NCBI RefSeq assembly: GCF_000328525.1
Contig: NC_019964.1
Location: forward strand, 868,001 to 932,000
Direction: 5' to 3'
From: Halovivax ruber XH-70
GTDB lineage: Archaea; Halobacteriota; Halobacteria; Halobacteriales; Natrialbaceae
Length of the DNA stretch: 64,000 bases
Under the pieces are notes generated by a model. It saw only the letters and a program-made list of their open reading frames with translations, was not told the origin of the DNA and searched no databases. The translations under genes and the position numbers were made by a program. This document shows positions 16,967 to 26,543 of this stretch, piece after piece (position 1 is the first letter of the stretch; each line of letters begins with the position of its first letter).

Positions 16967-18751
16967 TTACTCGTCGGATTCGTTCCCCACTGACGCGTTG
17001 CCATCGTCGATCGATTCGTTGTCCGCACCGTCGTCCACGGATTCGTTCCCGACGTCTCCACTCTCGTTTCCGGCACCGTCGACGGATTCGTTATCGGTTT
17101 CGTTGTCCATTCCATCGTCGCCGGCTGCGTCGTCGTCTATCTCGTCGTCTTCCCCGTCTTCGGTGTCTGCTTCCTCTTCGTCTTCCTCCTCACTGCCGAC
17201 GGCGTTCTCGTGCGGTTCGATGGTCTCACCTTCGCCCTCGGGGACGATGCGCCAGACTTCGCCGGTTTCGCCGTCGGTGTAGCGCGCGGTGGTCAGGACG
17301 TAGAGTTCGTCGTCGTGGTCGCGACCGAACGCGAGGACGAAGCGATTGATCCGATCGTTCGGCGCGTCAGAGACCGAGAGCTCTTGAATGTCCCAGAGAT
17401 CGTCCTCGGAGCGGTCGGCGGACGGTTCGTAGTCCTGTACGGGCGAGGCGAACAGCGACCCGTCGGGCGACCCGAACCCACGGCTCCAGTCACCGTAGAC
17501 GTACATGTCCTGCAATTCCGAGGCGGCCTCGCCCTCGTAGACGTAGCCGCCGGTGATCGAGATCCCGAGCGTCTCGCCGTCGACGATGTGTGGGTACTGG
17601 ATCACCGGGTCGAGCAGGTCCTCGCCGCCGCGAACGTCTTCGGGGGTCGAACTCGGACACTCGTCGCCGGGTTCGCCCGGGTCCTCGGTGCTGAAGCACT
17701 CGATCCCCTCCTTGACGTTCCACCCGTAGTTGCCGCCGTTCTCGACGATGTTGACTTCCTCGAAGAGATTCTGCCCCACGTCGGCGACGTAGAAGTTCCC
17801 CTCGCTGTCGAAGGAGACGCGCCATGGGTTGCGCAGCCCCCACGCGTAGTACTCGTCGAACCCCTCGTCGCTATCGACGAACGGGTTGTCGTCGGGGATG
17901 CCGTAGGGCCGGTCACCGTCGCCATCGGCGTCGACGTCGATCCGGTGGATCCCGCCGAGGAGGGTGTCCGTCGTGTTCTGGCCGTTGCCGCCTTCGTTCT
18001 CGTCGTACCAGTCCTCAACGTGGCCGAGACCGGTGTCGTCGGCGTCTCCACCGTCTCCGAGGGGGACGTAGAGGTATCCGTCCGGCCCGAAGACCACGGC
18101 GCCGGCGTTGTGGTTGAACTGCGGTTCCGGCACTTCGAGCAGTATCTCTTCGGACTCGGGGTCAGCGGTCGAGTGTTCGTCGTCAGCGGTGGTGAACTCC
18201 GAGAGGACGGCCGTGTGGTCGTAGTCGTCCGGCGTGTCCTCACTCGGTGGTGCGCTGTAGCGGACGAAGAATCGCCCGTTCTCCTGGAAGTCCGGGTGGA
18301 ACGCGAGTCCGAGCAACCCCCGCTCGTCGAACTCGCCCGTCCCGCCGCTCACCTCCACCATCCGATCGCTCACGTCGAGGAACGGTTCGTCCCGAAGCTG
18401 GAGCGGACCGCCATCGCCGTTCGAGGCCCCTTCCAGTACGTGGATCTGGCCGAGTTGATCGACGACGAAGTATCGGTCCTCGTCGTCCGGTGCGACCTCG
18501 AATCCGACCGGCGAGGTGAAGCCCTCGCCGACGAGTTCGAGGCCGATCGTCGGTCCGTCGGTCACGACCTCGTCGGCCTGCGAATCGCTCGCGTCGCTGT
18601 CGTCCGTCTCGTTGTCCTCGTCGTCTTGCGCGACGCTGACGCCTGAGATACTCGCGACCGCACCGGTTGCGGCAGTCACTTGCAGGAAGCGCCGTCGCGA
18701 CGAATTCCTGCGCCTTTGCTGTCCGTCTCGCCCGGGTGGTGAGTGGGTCAT
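16967..18751 (-). CDS. Secreted PQQ-type sugar dehydrogenase with sequon-rich tail
   Basis: A 594-residue protein. A Tat signal (SSRRRFLQV then an Ala/Gly-rich helix ending near VSVAQ) is followed by a six-bladed beta-propeller of the glucose/sorbosone dehydrogenase family, with typical segments LGLAFHPDF, NHNAGAVVFGPDGYLYVPLGDG, GLRNPWR and GDWSRGF. Such enzymes oxidise aldose sugars outside the cell using PQQ or act on related substrates. The last ~90 residues are extremely acidic and hold seven N-x-S/T sequons (NET, NES, NAS). ATG 18751 is the natural start; a TATA element (TTTATAG on the minus strand near 18781-18788) lies about 34 nt upstream. Confidence 0.88.
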   Translation of the reverse strand: MTHSPPGRDGQQRRRNSSRRRFLQVTAATGAVASISGVSVAQDDEDNETDDSDASDSQADEVVTDGPTIGLELVGEGFTSPVGFEVAPDDEDRYFVVDQLGQIHVLEGASNGDGGPLQLRDEPFLDVSDRMVEVSGGTGEFDERGLLGLAFHPDFQENGRFFVRYSAPPSEDTPDDYDHTAVLSEFTTADDEHSTADPESEEILLEVPEPQFNHNAGAVVFGPDGYLYVPLGDGGDADDTGLGHVEDWYDENEGGNGQNTTDTLLGGIHRIDVDADGDGDRPYGIPDDNPFVDSDEGFDEYYAWGLRNPWRVSFDSEGNFYVADVGQNLFEEVNIVENGGNYGWNVKEGIECFSTEDPGEPGDECPSSTPEDVRGGEDLLDPVIQYPHIVDGETLGISITGGYVYEGEAASELQDMYVYGDWSRGFGSPDGSLFASPVQDYEPSADRSEDDLWDIQELSVSDAPNDRINRFVLAFGRDHDDELYVLTTARYTDGETGEVWRIVPEGEGETIEPHENAVGSEEEDEEEADTEDGEDDEIDDDAAGDDGMDNETDNESVDGAGNESGDVGNESVDDGADNESIDDGNASVGNESDE

Positions 18752-19328
18752 GTCTCCCTCACTTCCCGGGTGAGATGTGTCTATAAATGGACGATATCGT
18801 TCCACGCGAAACCCAGGTTTTCCGCTCGCCCGCCGCCAGTAATGACGGTTTCGTCCGGTCGAAAATCGGTTGGATTCCGTCGCTGACGGGAGAGATTGTC
18901 GTTGAGGGATCGCCGAACCGCGCCGGCCGATCGTCCGCGCCCGTATCGGATGCCTACCGTCGGGATATCTGGTCCACACCTTCGCTGGATCGCAGGACAG
19001 TAGTGCGAGAACCGACCCGGCCGGGAGGTGCGGCAAGCCTGGGAGAGCGGCCACTGGATCGTTACGCGTGAAGACACGTGGTGAGCGCAACGTCAGTGGC
19101 GAGGGGAACGTCATCGATCGGAGCCGTCAGTGGTGAGGGGAACAATCGGAGCCCCGCGCACGGGTCGGGTTCGGTGACAGTCGTGCACCCAAACTGTTTT
19201 GGGGGCCCGCGAGCACCGTCCCCTGTGCGTTCGTTCGCTCGTCACGCCGAATCGCTGCGCCCGCAACCCCGTCCGCTCCCGACGCCGTTTCGGGCTGGGC
19301 AGCGGTGTCGATGGCCGGGTTCGGATCG
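18752..19328. other. Divergent promoter region with imperfect tandem repeat
   Basis: A 577-nt spacer between the minus-strand dehydrogenase and the plus-strand permease. It holds the dehydrogenase TATA element near 18785 and a repeat at 19091-19152. I see no convincing gene: crossing frames are short and unlike known proteins. Confidence 0.4.
19091..19152. repeat. Two-copy imperfect tandem repeat upstream of permease gene
   Basis: Unit 1 (19091-19124) and unit 2 (19125-19152) share CGTCAGTGG, then C or T, then GAGGGGAAC, and after a variable short insert ATCGGAGC. The copies abut directly. Position about 180-240 nt before the permease start suggests regulator sites, or a recent local duplication. 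Confidence 0.6.
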
Positions 19329-21365
19329 ATGACCGATCCCGTTCTCTCGACTGGTGCCCTCGTCGTCTTTGCCCTGATCGCTGTCACGCTGGTTCTGTTC
19401 GTCACGGAGGCCATCCCGACCGACGTGACTGCGATCGGCGTGCTGGTCTCACTCGCCGTCCTCGAACCGCTGACCGGTGTGTCGGCTGGCGACGCCATCT
19501 CCGGCTTCGCCAGCACGGCGACGATCACCATCGTCGCGATGTACATGCTGAGTGCGGGCATCCAGCAAACTGGTCTCGTCCAGCGACTGGGTCTCTCGCT
19601 CGCACGCTTCGCCCGCGGCAGCGAGACACGTGCGCTCGCGGCCACGATCGTGACCACCGGTCCTCTCGCAGGGTTCGTCAACAACACGCCGATCGTGGCC
19701 GTCTTCATCCCGATGATCTCGGAACTCGCCCAGAAGACGGGGATGTCGCCCTCGAAACTCCTGTTGCCGCTTTCGTACGCGGCCATCCTCGGGGGCACGC
19801 TGACGCTCATCGGGACGTCGACGAACCTGCTCGCGAGCGAGTTCGCCGTGGAGCTCGTCGGCCGCGACCCCATCGGGTTGTTCGAGTTCAGCGCACTGGG
19901 CGTCGTGATCCTCGTGGTCGGACTCGCGTACCTCATGACGGTCGGTCGCTGGTTGACACCCGGACGAGCGCCCATCGAGGGGGACCTCGTCGACGAGTTC
20001 GACCTCCAGGACCACCTCACCCAGGTTCGGGTGCGCCCGGACGCATCGGCCATCGGGTCGACCGTGGGCGAGCTCGAATCGCGATCGACGGCGAAGATAC
20101 GCATCCTCCAGTTGCGACGCGAGGACGCCCCCGAACTGACGTACGACGAGTCAGTGTCGAGCGGGACGACCGCCAGCGAGCCACCGACCGAACACCCACC
20201 GACGGCGGCCGATGCAACCGGTGACACCCACACGATCGACCACCGCGGACACGACGGGCCCGTTGCGGAACGCTCCGATTCACCGTCGGTTTCGGCGGGT
20301 GCGGGTGTCGACGAGACGATCTCGTTCGCATCGGTCAGCCCGGACACACGGATCGAGGCGGACGACGTCCTCACCGTCCACGGTACGCTGCAGGCGGTCA
20401 ATCGCTTCGTCGGTAATCAGGGACTATCGCAACTGGTCCGCCGATCGGTCACGGAAGAGACGTTCGAGGCGGCCGCGAGCGACGACGTACTCGCGAAGGC
20501 CGTCGTCCCGCCGGAATCGTCGTTCGCCGGCGAGCGCCTGGCCGATTCACACCTCCGAGAGGTCTACCGGACGACAGTACTCGCGATCCGTCGCGACGGC
20601 GAGTTGCTCCGCACTGACCTGGGCGAACAGCGGCTGCAGCCCGGTGATCTACTCCTGATCCAGACCGTTCCCGAGACCGTCGATTACTTCGGCGACGGGA
20701 CGGACCTGGTCGTCGTCGACGAGGACGTCCTCGACCGATTGCTCGAAGACGACTCGACCGAACGGGCGTCCCTCTCGCCGAAGACGCCGGTCGCGGTGGC
20801 GATCATGGCGGGCGTGATCGGCGCGGCTGCACTGGGACTGGTCCCGATCGTGATCTCGGCGCTGGCCGGCGTCTTCTGCATGGTCGTCACCGGCTGTCTC
20901 TCGACGAGCGACGCCTACGACGCGGTCTCCTGGAACGTGGTGTTCCTCCTCGCCGGCGTCTTACCGCTGGGGATCGCACTCGAGGCGACGGGCGGGTCGG
21001 CGGTCATCGCAGGTGCGCTCGGCGGGACGGCGTCGTACCTTCCGCACGCGGGGATCCTGTTCCTCTGTTACCTCGCGACGGGAGTGCTCGCGAACGTCAT
21101 CACGCCCGTGGCGACGATCGTTTTGATGGCGCCGATCGCCGTGGATACCGCGACGAGCCTCGGCGCCGCACCGTACCCGTTCTTGCTCGCGGTGACGTTC
21201 GCCGCGGCGACGTCGTTCTCGACGCCGGTCGGCTACCAGACCAACCTGATGGTGTACGGTCCTGGGCAGTACGAGTTCACCGACTTCCTTCGGGTCGGCG
21301 GCCCGCTCCAGCTGTTGCTCTCGGTCGTCACGTCGATCGGTATCGTCGCCATCTGGGGCGTGTGA
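19329..21365 (+). CDS. SLC13-type permease with TrkA-C-like insert
   Basis: A 678-residue membrane transporter. The first membrane half (about 10-210) carries VNNTPIVAVFIP and GTSTNLLASE, signature loops of the CitT/SLC13 (DASS) group. A soluble insert (about 215-490) contains two TrkA-C-like regions, one with DDVLTVHGT and one with LQPGDLLLIQ, separated by a Ser/Thr/Pro/Asp-rich linker. The second membrane half carries VITPVATIVLMAPIA and SFSTPVGYQTNLMVYG. Related proteins import sulfate or dicarboxylates with Na+. The ATG at 19329 is preferred over the GTG at 19305. Confidence 0.85.
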   Translation: MTDPVLSTGALVVFALIAVTLVLFVTEAIPTDVTAIGVLVSLAVLEPLTGVSAGDAISGFASTATITIVAMYMLSAGIQQTGLVQRLGLSLARFARGSETRALAATIVTTGPLAGFVNNTPIVAVFIPMISELAQKTGMSPSKLLLPLSYAAILGGTLTLIGTSTNLLASEFAVELVGRDPIGLFEFSALGVVILVVGLAYLMTVGRWLTPGRAPIEGDLVDEFDLQDHLTQVRVRPDASAIGSTVGELESRSTAKIRILQLRREDAPELTYDESVSSGTTASEPPTEHPPTAADATGDTHTIDHRGHDGPVAERSDSPSVSAGAGVDETISFASVSPDTRIEADDVLTVHGTLQAVNRFVGNQGLSQLVRRSVTEETFEAAASDDVLAKAVVPPESSFAGERLADSHLREVYRTTVLAIRRDGELLRTDLGEQRLQPGDLLLIQTVPETVDYFGDGTDLVVVDEDVLDRLLEDDSTERASLSPKTPVAVAIMAGVIGAAALGLVPIVISALAGVFCMVVTGCLSTSDAYDAVSWNVVFLLAGVLPLGIALEATGGSAVIAGALGGTASYLPHAGILFLCYLATGVLANVITPVATIVLMAPIAVDTATSLGAAPYPFLLAVTFAAATSFSTPVGYQTNLMVYGPGQYEFTDFLRVGGPLQLLLSVVTSIGIVAIWGV

Positions 21366-21513
21366 CGTCGTCGCGACGGTCGGAAGCGGGTCCCGGTAGG
21401 TGCCGCTTGCGTCGGTGACTGCCATCACTCGATGCACTTTCGATCGCTCTTCCACCCGCGGCAACTCTCTCGGCAGGGTGCCCGCTGGAGGGACGCGTGA
21501 CCACCCCGATAAC

Positions 21514-22224
21514 TCACAGCGGCAAGAACGAGACCCCGATCGTGTAACTGGCGACGATGTCGAGGGCGAAGAGGAGGAAGATTCCGGCTGCGATCCGGTG
21601 GAGCCACGTCCGATCGACCCGGTGGGCGCTCCGATCGATGAGCAGCGCCGTCGCCAGGCTCACCGGGACGATCGCGAGCATTTCGCCGATCCAGATCGCG
21701 GACGTCACGCCGTACTGGGCGGCCAGCCCGATGGTGACGAGCTGGGTCTTGTCGCCGAACTCGCCGACGACCATCAGGGAGAACGCCGGACCGAACCCGC
21801 GATACCCCTCGGGGACGACCGATTCGAGCCGCGAACCGGTGTGGCCACCGTCAGTGTGTGGACTCGCACTGGCCTGGACGCCACCATCGGTCGTGGCGAT
21901 GTCGCCGGCTGTGTCTGCCCCGTTGGTTTCCGCGTCGCTGGTCTCGTTTCCACTCGAGGCGTACAGGATCCAGACGGCGAAGACGACGAATAAGCCAGCG
22001 GTGATGGCGTCGAGATAGCCGGCGGGAAGGGCTCCTTCGAGGGCACTCCCGAGGAGGATCTCGATCACGGTCCAGCCGCCGAACGCCGTCGCCGCGCCGG
22101 CGACGACCATGTACGGATTGTACCTGGTCGCGAGACTGGCGATGACGAGCTGGCCCTTCTCACCGGGGAGCGCGAGGAGCTGGGCGATGAACGCAATCCA
22201 GACGATGTCGACGAAGTCGCTCAT
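21514..22224 (-). CDS. TMEM165/GDT1 family membrane protein
   Basis: A 236-residue protein made of two repeats of three helices separated by an acidic linker (about 105-145). The second repeat carries the family motif as GEFGDKTQL. In the first repeat the equivalent is ALPGEKGQL, so the acidic and Thr positions are changed. GDT1 proteins move Ca2+, Mn2+ or H+ across membranes. ATG 22224 begins the first helix; the frame upstream to 22278 looks non-coding. Confidence 0.85.
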   Translation of the reverse strand: MSDFVDIVWIAFIAQLLALPGEKGQLVIASLATRYNPYMVVAGAATAFGGWTVIEILLGSALEGALPAGYLDAITAGLFVVFAVWILYASSGNETSDAETNGADTAGDIATTDGGVQASASPHTDGGHTGSRLESVVPEGYRGFGPAFSLMVVGEFGDKTQLVTIGLAAQYGVTSAIWIGEMLAIVPVSLATALLIDRSAHRVDRTWLHRIAAGIFLLFALDIVASYTIGVSFLPL

Positions 22225-22463
22225 CGTCGACACCACCTCGGTCGACCCGGCTGGGTCCGGTGCTGGACACCAGCCCACGTTCGTCGCGTCGCTATCCCTG
22301 TCTCGTCCATTCGAACGTGACCGAATTAGACTGGGCTAACAAAGAGGCTTGTGGTAACTAACGTCGATTGCTGCCGGTTTCGCGGTGCGTCGATGTACTG
22401 CTCGCTGTGACGACGTGTGCTCACTTCGATCGAAAACTCAGTGTTGTCTCGAGAATCGAGCGC

Positions 22464-23270
22464 TCAGATCGTCGAACCGCTCGTCGTCTCGGCTTCCTCG
22501 CGTCCCTCGTCGGGGACGGTCGTATCGAACTCCTCGTCGATATCGTCGATCTGCATCTCGAAGGTGTACTCGACGGCCTGGTCGCCCTGGACCATCTCTG
22601 CCGTCATCTCGGTCGATCGAAGGTGGTTACTCTCGGCGTCGAAGCGCTCGACGATCTCGACGTCTCGCCACTCGACGGACCCGGCGTCGGCGACGGTCGG
22701 GTCGGCCGATTCGGCCTCGTCGATGAACGCGGCCATCTCGTCGCTGTCGAGCGTCGTCGTGACCTCGATGATGTCCGATCCTGCATCGACGTGCACGTCG
22801 CCGTGTTCGTACTGGGCGTCGGCGATAGCGAGCTGCCCCTCGACGTCCCAGACGTTCTGGTTCGCCTGATCGGCTGGCATCTGCACCCACTCGCCGTCTA
22901 CGTTCATGAAGGCATCCTGTCCGTCGATGTACATGACGAAGTCGCTGGGGCCGACCATCCCCATCCCACTCATATCGAAGTCCATCTTCATCTCTTCGGC
23001 GGCGAGGTCGGTGACGCCGGATGCATCCATCGTGATCTGCTCACCCGCACCGCTCATCTCCATCGACATGTCGAACGAGAACGAGTCCAGTTCCTCGTTC
23101 GCCGTCGTCGCCCCCGAGAGGAGGGTATCGAACTCGTCCGCCGAGTAATCGCCGGTCAGTTCTGACTCCGCCTCTTCGGGGTTCGTGTCGCTTAGCGGAC
23201 CGAGACAGCCAGCTGTGAGCAGGCACAGTGCGAGTACACCGACCACTGCACGAACGCGAACCCCTCCCAT
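22464..23270 (-). CDS. Secreted lipoprotein, LolA/LppX-like
   Basis: A 268-residue protein with a signal peptide ending in a lipobox (LLTAGC, Cys 21). The mature part is acidic and methionine-rich around residues 70-110 (SMEMSGAGEQ, EEMKMDFDMSGMGM) and resembles the beta-rich lipoprotein fold of haloarchaeal DUF7537/DUF6612-like proteins. Its ligand is unknown. ATG 23270 has a TATA-like TTATTATTC 26 nt upstream (23292-23300), a leaderless arrangement. The extension to 23312 is therefore rejected. Confidence 0.75.
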   Translation of the reverse strand: MGGVRVRAVVGVLALCLLTAGCLGPLSDTNPEEAESELTGDYSADEFDTLLSGATTANEELDSFSFDMSMEMSGAGEQITMDASGVTDLAAEEMKMDFDMSGMGMVGPSDFVMYIDGQDAFMNVDGEWVQMPADQANQNVWDVEGQLAIADAQYEHGDVHVDAGSDIIEVTTTLDSDEMAAFIDEAESADPTVADAGSVEWRDVEIVERFDAESNHLRSTEMTAEMVQGDQAVEYTFEMQIDDIDEEFDTTVPDEGREEAETTSGSTI

Positions 23271-23423
23271 AGTGATAGTTGCGTTAAAGGTGAATAATAA
23301 GTCTATCGACACTGACTACAGAACCGACACGGCGCCGTCCGTTTCTGTCGTCCGAAGCTGTGGCGATCCGTTCGAGTACGCCGTTCGACCCGCCGATGGG
23401 AAACAGGTCACCTAACGGGTCAC

Positions 23424-23801
23424 CTACTCGTTCAGATGCGAGCGATAGCCTTTGGGTTCGAAACCGCGTCTGCAGATGATGCGCTGTCGACCGACGGTGA
23501 TCGCACTGACTTGGTCGTCGTCTTCCATCTCGGAGACGACGCTCTCGAGTCGCTCCGACGTCCACCCGGTCTGCTCGATGACGGTCTCGCGATCGACGCG
23601 CCCGCCGCGCTTGACCAGGAGCCGCAGGACGCGATCCTCGTCGGCGAGGTCGTTCTCGTCGACGCCGTACTCGACCTGTTCGGCGTAGCTCAACGTCTCC
23701 TCGTCGTCCGCCTCGCGATTCGCCGGTCGCGACTCGCTCTCGTCGATGGAGTCGCCGGCGAATCGGGCGGACAACTGTGACCAGATGTTCTTGAGTCCCA
23801 T
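23424..23801 (-). CDS. Winged-helix regulatory protein
   Basis: A 125-residue protein. Residues about 58-115 form a winged helix-turn-helix: DRVLRLLVKRGGRVDRETVI, the recognition helix WTSERLESVVSEME, and a wing with ITVGRQRIICRRG. This resembles the C-terminal wHTH of haloarchaeal MarR/TrmB-like regulators. The N-terminus is charged and probably disordered. Targets are unknown. ATG 23801 is used. Confidence 0.75.
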   Translation of the reverse strand: MGLKNIWSQLSARFAGDSIDESESRPANREADDEETLSYAEQVEYGVDENDLADEDRVLRLLVKRGGRVDRETVIEQTGWTSERLESVVSEMEDDDQVSAITVGRQRIICRRGFEPKGYRSHLNE

Positions 23802-23926
23802 GTGTGAGATCACCGTTCGCAATTGGTCGTCCTTCGACGCCCTCCTACCTTTCCCTTGTGTCCGGACTCACATATCGGTGGCGGGTGTCACCAGTCGATA
23901 TACACGACGCCGGTGGCCGGATTCAA

Positions 23927-23950
23927 CGCCCTGCTTGCGGGGGCAGGGCG
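23927..23950. repeat. GC-rich hairpin downstream of surE
   Basis: CGCCCTGC (23927-23934) and GCAGGGCG (23943-23950) form an 8-bp stem with an 8-nt loop, about 90 nt past the surE stop. There is no clear T-run, so its role as a terminator is uncertain. Confidence 0.35.
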
Positions 23951-24040
23951 GTGCCACGCGGTTTCCCAGTCCCGGATTCTGCCGCCAGACCACGTCGCGA
24001 CCACTGGTGACGGTCGAACGTGCGTTTCCCGCCACCTGAT

Positions 24041-24823
24041 TCACGGATACGCGGCGGCGATCGACTCCAGCGCGTCGACCGATCCCGACGTGTGGGGCGC
24101 GACGAGTGGGGAGACGCTGATTCGTCCCTCCGCGACTGCGCGCCGATCGGTTCCCGGCGGGTCCGGAATGGTCTCCGGATCCATCGACTCCCAGACGCGA
24201 TCCTCGACCGTGATCGTCGTCCCGTCGCGCTCGGCGGTCATCTCGTAGCGCGTCGAGGGGATCGTGACGTCCATCGGGAGGTTCGCGCCGGCGTCCATCG
24301 GGACGTTGACGTTCAGATACGAGGCCTCCTCGAAGACGCCGCCCTCGATCGACTGCTCGACCAGGTGTCGCGTCGCTCGCACCGGTTCGGCGAAGTCGTC
24401 TGGCGTCGTCTGAACGTCGGCGAGCGTCCCCTCGCCCACGGGAACGTACATCGAGGTGGCGATCGCCGGCGCGCCGAAGAAGGCGGCTTCGACGGCGGCG
24501 CTGATCGTCCCGGAGCGCCCGAGGACGTATGCACCCAGGTTCGCCCCTTCGTTGCAGCCCGCGACCACCAGGTCCGGATCCGGGACCAGTTCCGAGAAGC
24601 CGGCGACGACGCAGTCGGCGGGCGTCCCGCTCACGGCGTAGCCGTCCGACCGTTCTTCGACCGTCACCTCTTCCGAGAGGCGCCGCCCCACGGCACTCTG
24701 GTCGTCTGCCGGCGCCACGACCGTGACGTCGCCGACGGCCGCGAGCCCGTCCGCCATGGCCTGGATTCCCGGCGCGTCGATACCGTCGTCGTTCGTCACC
24801 AGGATCTCCAGCTCGTCGTCCAT
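24041..24823 (-). CDS. surE: 5'/3'-nucleotidase SurE
   Basis: A 260-residue SurE-family metal-dependent phosphatase. Motifs: VTNDDGIDAPG (paired metal-binding Asp), the APADDQSAVGRR loop, SGTPADCV, and AGCNEGANLGAYVLGRSGTISAAVEA, which carries the metal-binding Asn. It removes phosphate from nucleoside monophosphates. ATG 24823 gives the canonical start. Length is normal for the family. It is monocistronic, with no partner gene seen. Confidence 0.9.
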   Translation of the reverse strand: MDDELEILVTNDDGIDAPGIQAMADGLAAVGDVTVVAPADDQSAVGRRLSEEVTVEERSDGYAVSGTPADCVVAGFSELVPDPDLVVAGCNEGANLGAYVLGRSGTISAAVEAAFFGAPAIATSMYVPVGEGTLADVQTTPDDFAEPVRATRHLVEQSIEGGVFEEASYLNVNVPMDAGANLPMDVTIPSTRYEMTAERDGTTITVEDRVWESMDPETIPDPPGTDRRAVAEGRISVSPLVAPHTSGSVDALESIAAAYP

Positions 24824-25025
24824 ACAGGTGTCGTTCACGCGAACTGCGAAAAGCGCGTCGGAGTCTCGACTCGCCTGGCGCTGGCTGGTCACCCAACCGG
24901 TCCACCGATTGGTAGCGGACTCATGTCGACGGCCGATCGCTGGCAGGCCCGAGTCGGTGACCGGTCGCTGGTGGGCCCGAGGTAGTCGGCCGGTCGCCGG
25001 ACGGCTGATCGGCCGCTCGATCCGG

Positions 25026-26543
25026 TCACGCGAGCGGGTCGACGATCGTCTCTTCGTCGACGACGAGGTTGTACGCCGCTTCGTCGTCGTTCCACAGCGC
25101 CAGGACGGACTCGAACGCGAGCAGGTCGCCGTAGTCGGCTTCGATAAGGGGTCGGTTGAGCGCCGTCTCTTTCGTCACGACGGCGTAGTGGTCGCGCGAC
25201 TCACTGCCGTCCGTGATCTTGAAGAGCGGATTCGGGTCGTCGGCCTGACCACCGCGCTGGGTCGCGTTTTCCTCCGACAACGCCCCGCCCTCGCTCAGTG
25301 ACCGACTCACCTTGGCCGCGACGAGGTCGATGCGGTTCGAGACGTGGCGGTCCATCTCGGCCATCTTCGCCCACTGACTCGTATCGAGCGAGACGTTGGT
25401 GTGTCGCGTCCCGTCCGTCCGCAGGATGCTGTAGGCAAACTGCACGTCGACGTTCTCGAACTCACCGGGTGCGTGGTCGGGGTCGTCGGCGTCGTCGTCC
25501 AGACGAGATTGCACCGACGGGACGGCGAGGTCGGGCCGGACGTCGAACGACCAGCCGCGATCGGTCGGGCGCTCACCCGGCCAGAGTCGGACCATGGGGC
25601 CGTAGACGCTGACGCTTCGGTGTTCGTCGGCGTCGATGTCGTCGTCGGCGCTCCCTCCCGAACTTCCGTCTTCCAGGGCGCGCTCGATCTCGCGCAGGCC
25701 GATGGCCGTCTCGCGGTCGGCGGGTGCCATCGCGAGTAGCGAGCCGTCCTCGGCGAGGGCGTCTATGTACCGCCGGGCGACCGCGACCGGTTCGTCGAGT
25801 TCGCTGAGAACGTTACACGCCAGGATCAGGTCGTAGGTCCCATCGTCGGTGCCGTCGGTCGGCTCGAAGGCCTCCGCCGTCGTCCGGTGGACCGTCGCGT
25901 GGACGTTGCGGCCGGTCTCCTCGAGCATCGCTTCGAGGACGTCTGCGGCGGCGCTGGGCTCGACGGCGTGGTACTCGATCAGGGCGTCGTCCGGGAGATA
26001 GTCGAACAGGCCGAGGGCGGGCCCGCCGACGCCGGCGCCCACGTCGAGCACCCGGAGGTGGCGGTCTAACAGGCGCCGCTCGGCGAGGTCGTCGAGCGCG
26101 TACTGGATCGCCGCGTAGTAGCCCGGGAGGTGGTAGATCGCGTAGCTCGCTGCGACGTCCTCGTCGTAAGTGACGGGGCCACCCTCCAGGTACTGCGCCT
26201 TCGTCCGGCGGAGCGTCGAGCGTAGAAGGTCGCCCGAGGCCCCCTCGTGCCAGTTCGGCCCGTAGCGATCGGCCAGCCAGTCGTCCAGCCGCCGGACGTA
26301 TCGAGCGGGGAACTCGTGAATCGGGTCCGTGCGCTGGGGTACCGGCTCGTCGGAGACGGGGACGAAGGTGCCGTCGTCGCGCTCGATCAGGCCGAGATCT
26401 GGCGCCTCCTCGCGAAGGAGCTGGCGGACCACGGCCGGGTGCGCCTGCCCCTCGACGTACTCGGCGATCTCCTCGGGGTCGATCGGCCGGACGTGCTGGA
26501 GGTACAACGCGTTCTGCCGGACCGCTTCGCGCTGATCCGTCAC
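25026..26543 (-). CDS. Rsm22-like small-subunit rRNA methyltransferase
   Basis: A 505-residue protein. A charged N-terminal region (1-150) is followed by a SAM-binding Rossmann fold with motif I LRVLDVGAGVGGPAL (about 164-178), VEPSAAA and LILACNVLSEL. This organisation resembles Rsm22-family proteins linked to small ribosomal subunit maturation. Only one Cys is present, so the Fe-S cluster of mitochondrial relatives is not expected. The start overlaps the stop of tyrA by ATGA, so the two genes are co-transcribed with tyrA first. Confidence 0.72.
   Translation of the reverse strand: MTDQREAVRQNALYLQHVRPIDPEEIAEYVEGQAHPAVVRQLLREEAPDLGLIERDDGTFVPVSDEPVPQRTDPIHEFPARYVRRLDDWLADRYGPNWHEGASGDLLRSTLRRTKAQYLEGGPVTYDEDVAASYAIYHLPGYYAAIQYALDDLAERRLLDRHLRVLDVGAGVGGPALGLFDYLPDDALIEYHAVEPSAAADVLEAMLEETGRNVHATVHRTTAEAFEPTDGTDDGTYDLILACNVLSELDEPVAVARRYIDALAEDGSLLAMAPADRETAIGLREIERALEDGSSGGSADDDIDADEHRSVSVYGPMVRLWPGERPTDRGWSFDVRPDLAVPSVQSRLDDDADDPDHAPGEFENVDVQFAYSILRTDGTRHTNVSLDTSQWAKMAEMDRHVSNRIDLVAAKVSRSLSEGGALSEENATQRGGQADDPNPLFKITDGSESRDHYAVVTKETALNRPLIEADYGDLLAFESVLALWNDDEAAYNLVVDEETIVDPLA

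Noticed and set aside
19027-19070. GGTGCGGCAAGCCTGGGAGAGCGGCC looked like a tRNA D-arm
   Set aside because: No anticodon arm, variable loop or T-arm follows at the right distance, so it is not a tRNA.
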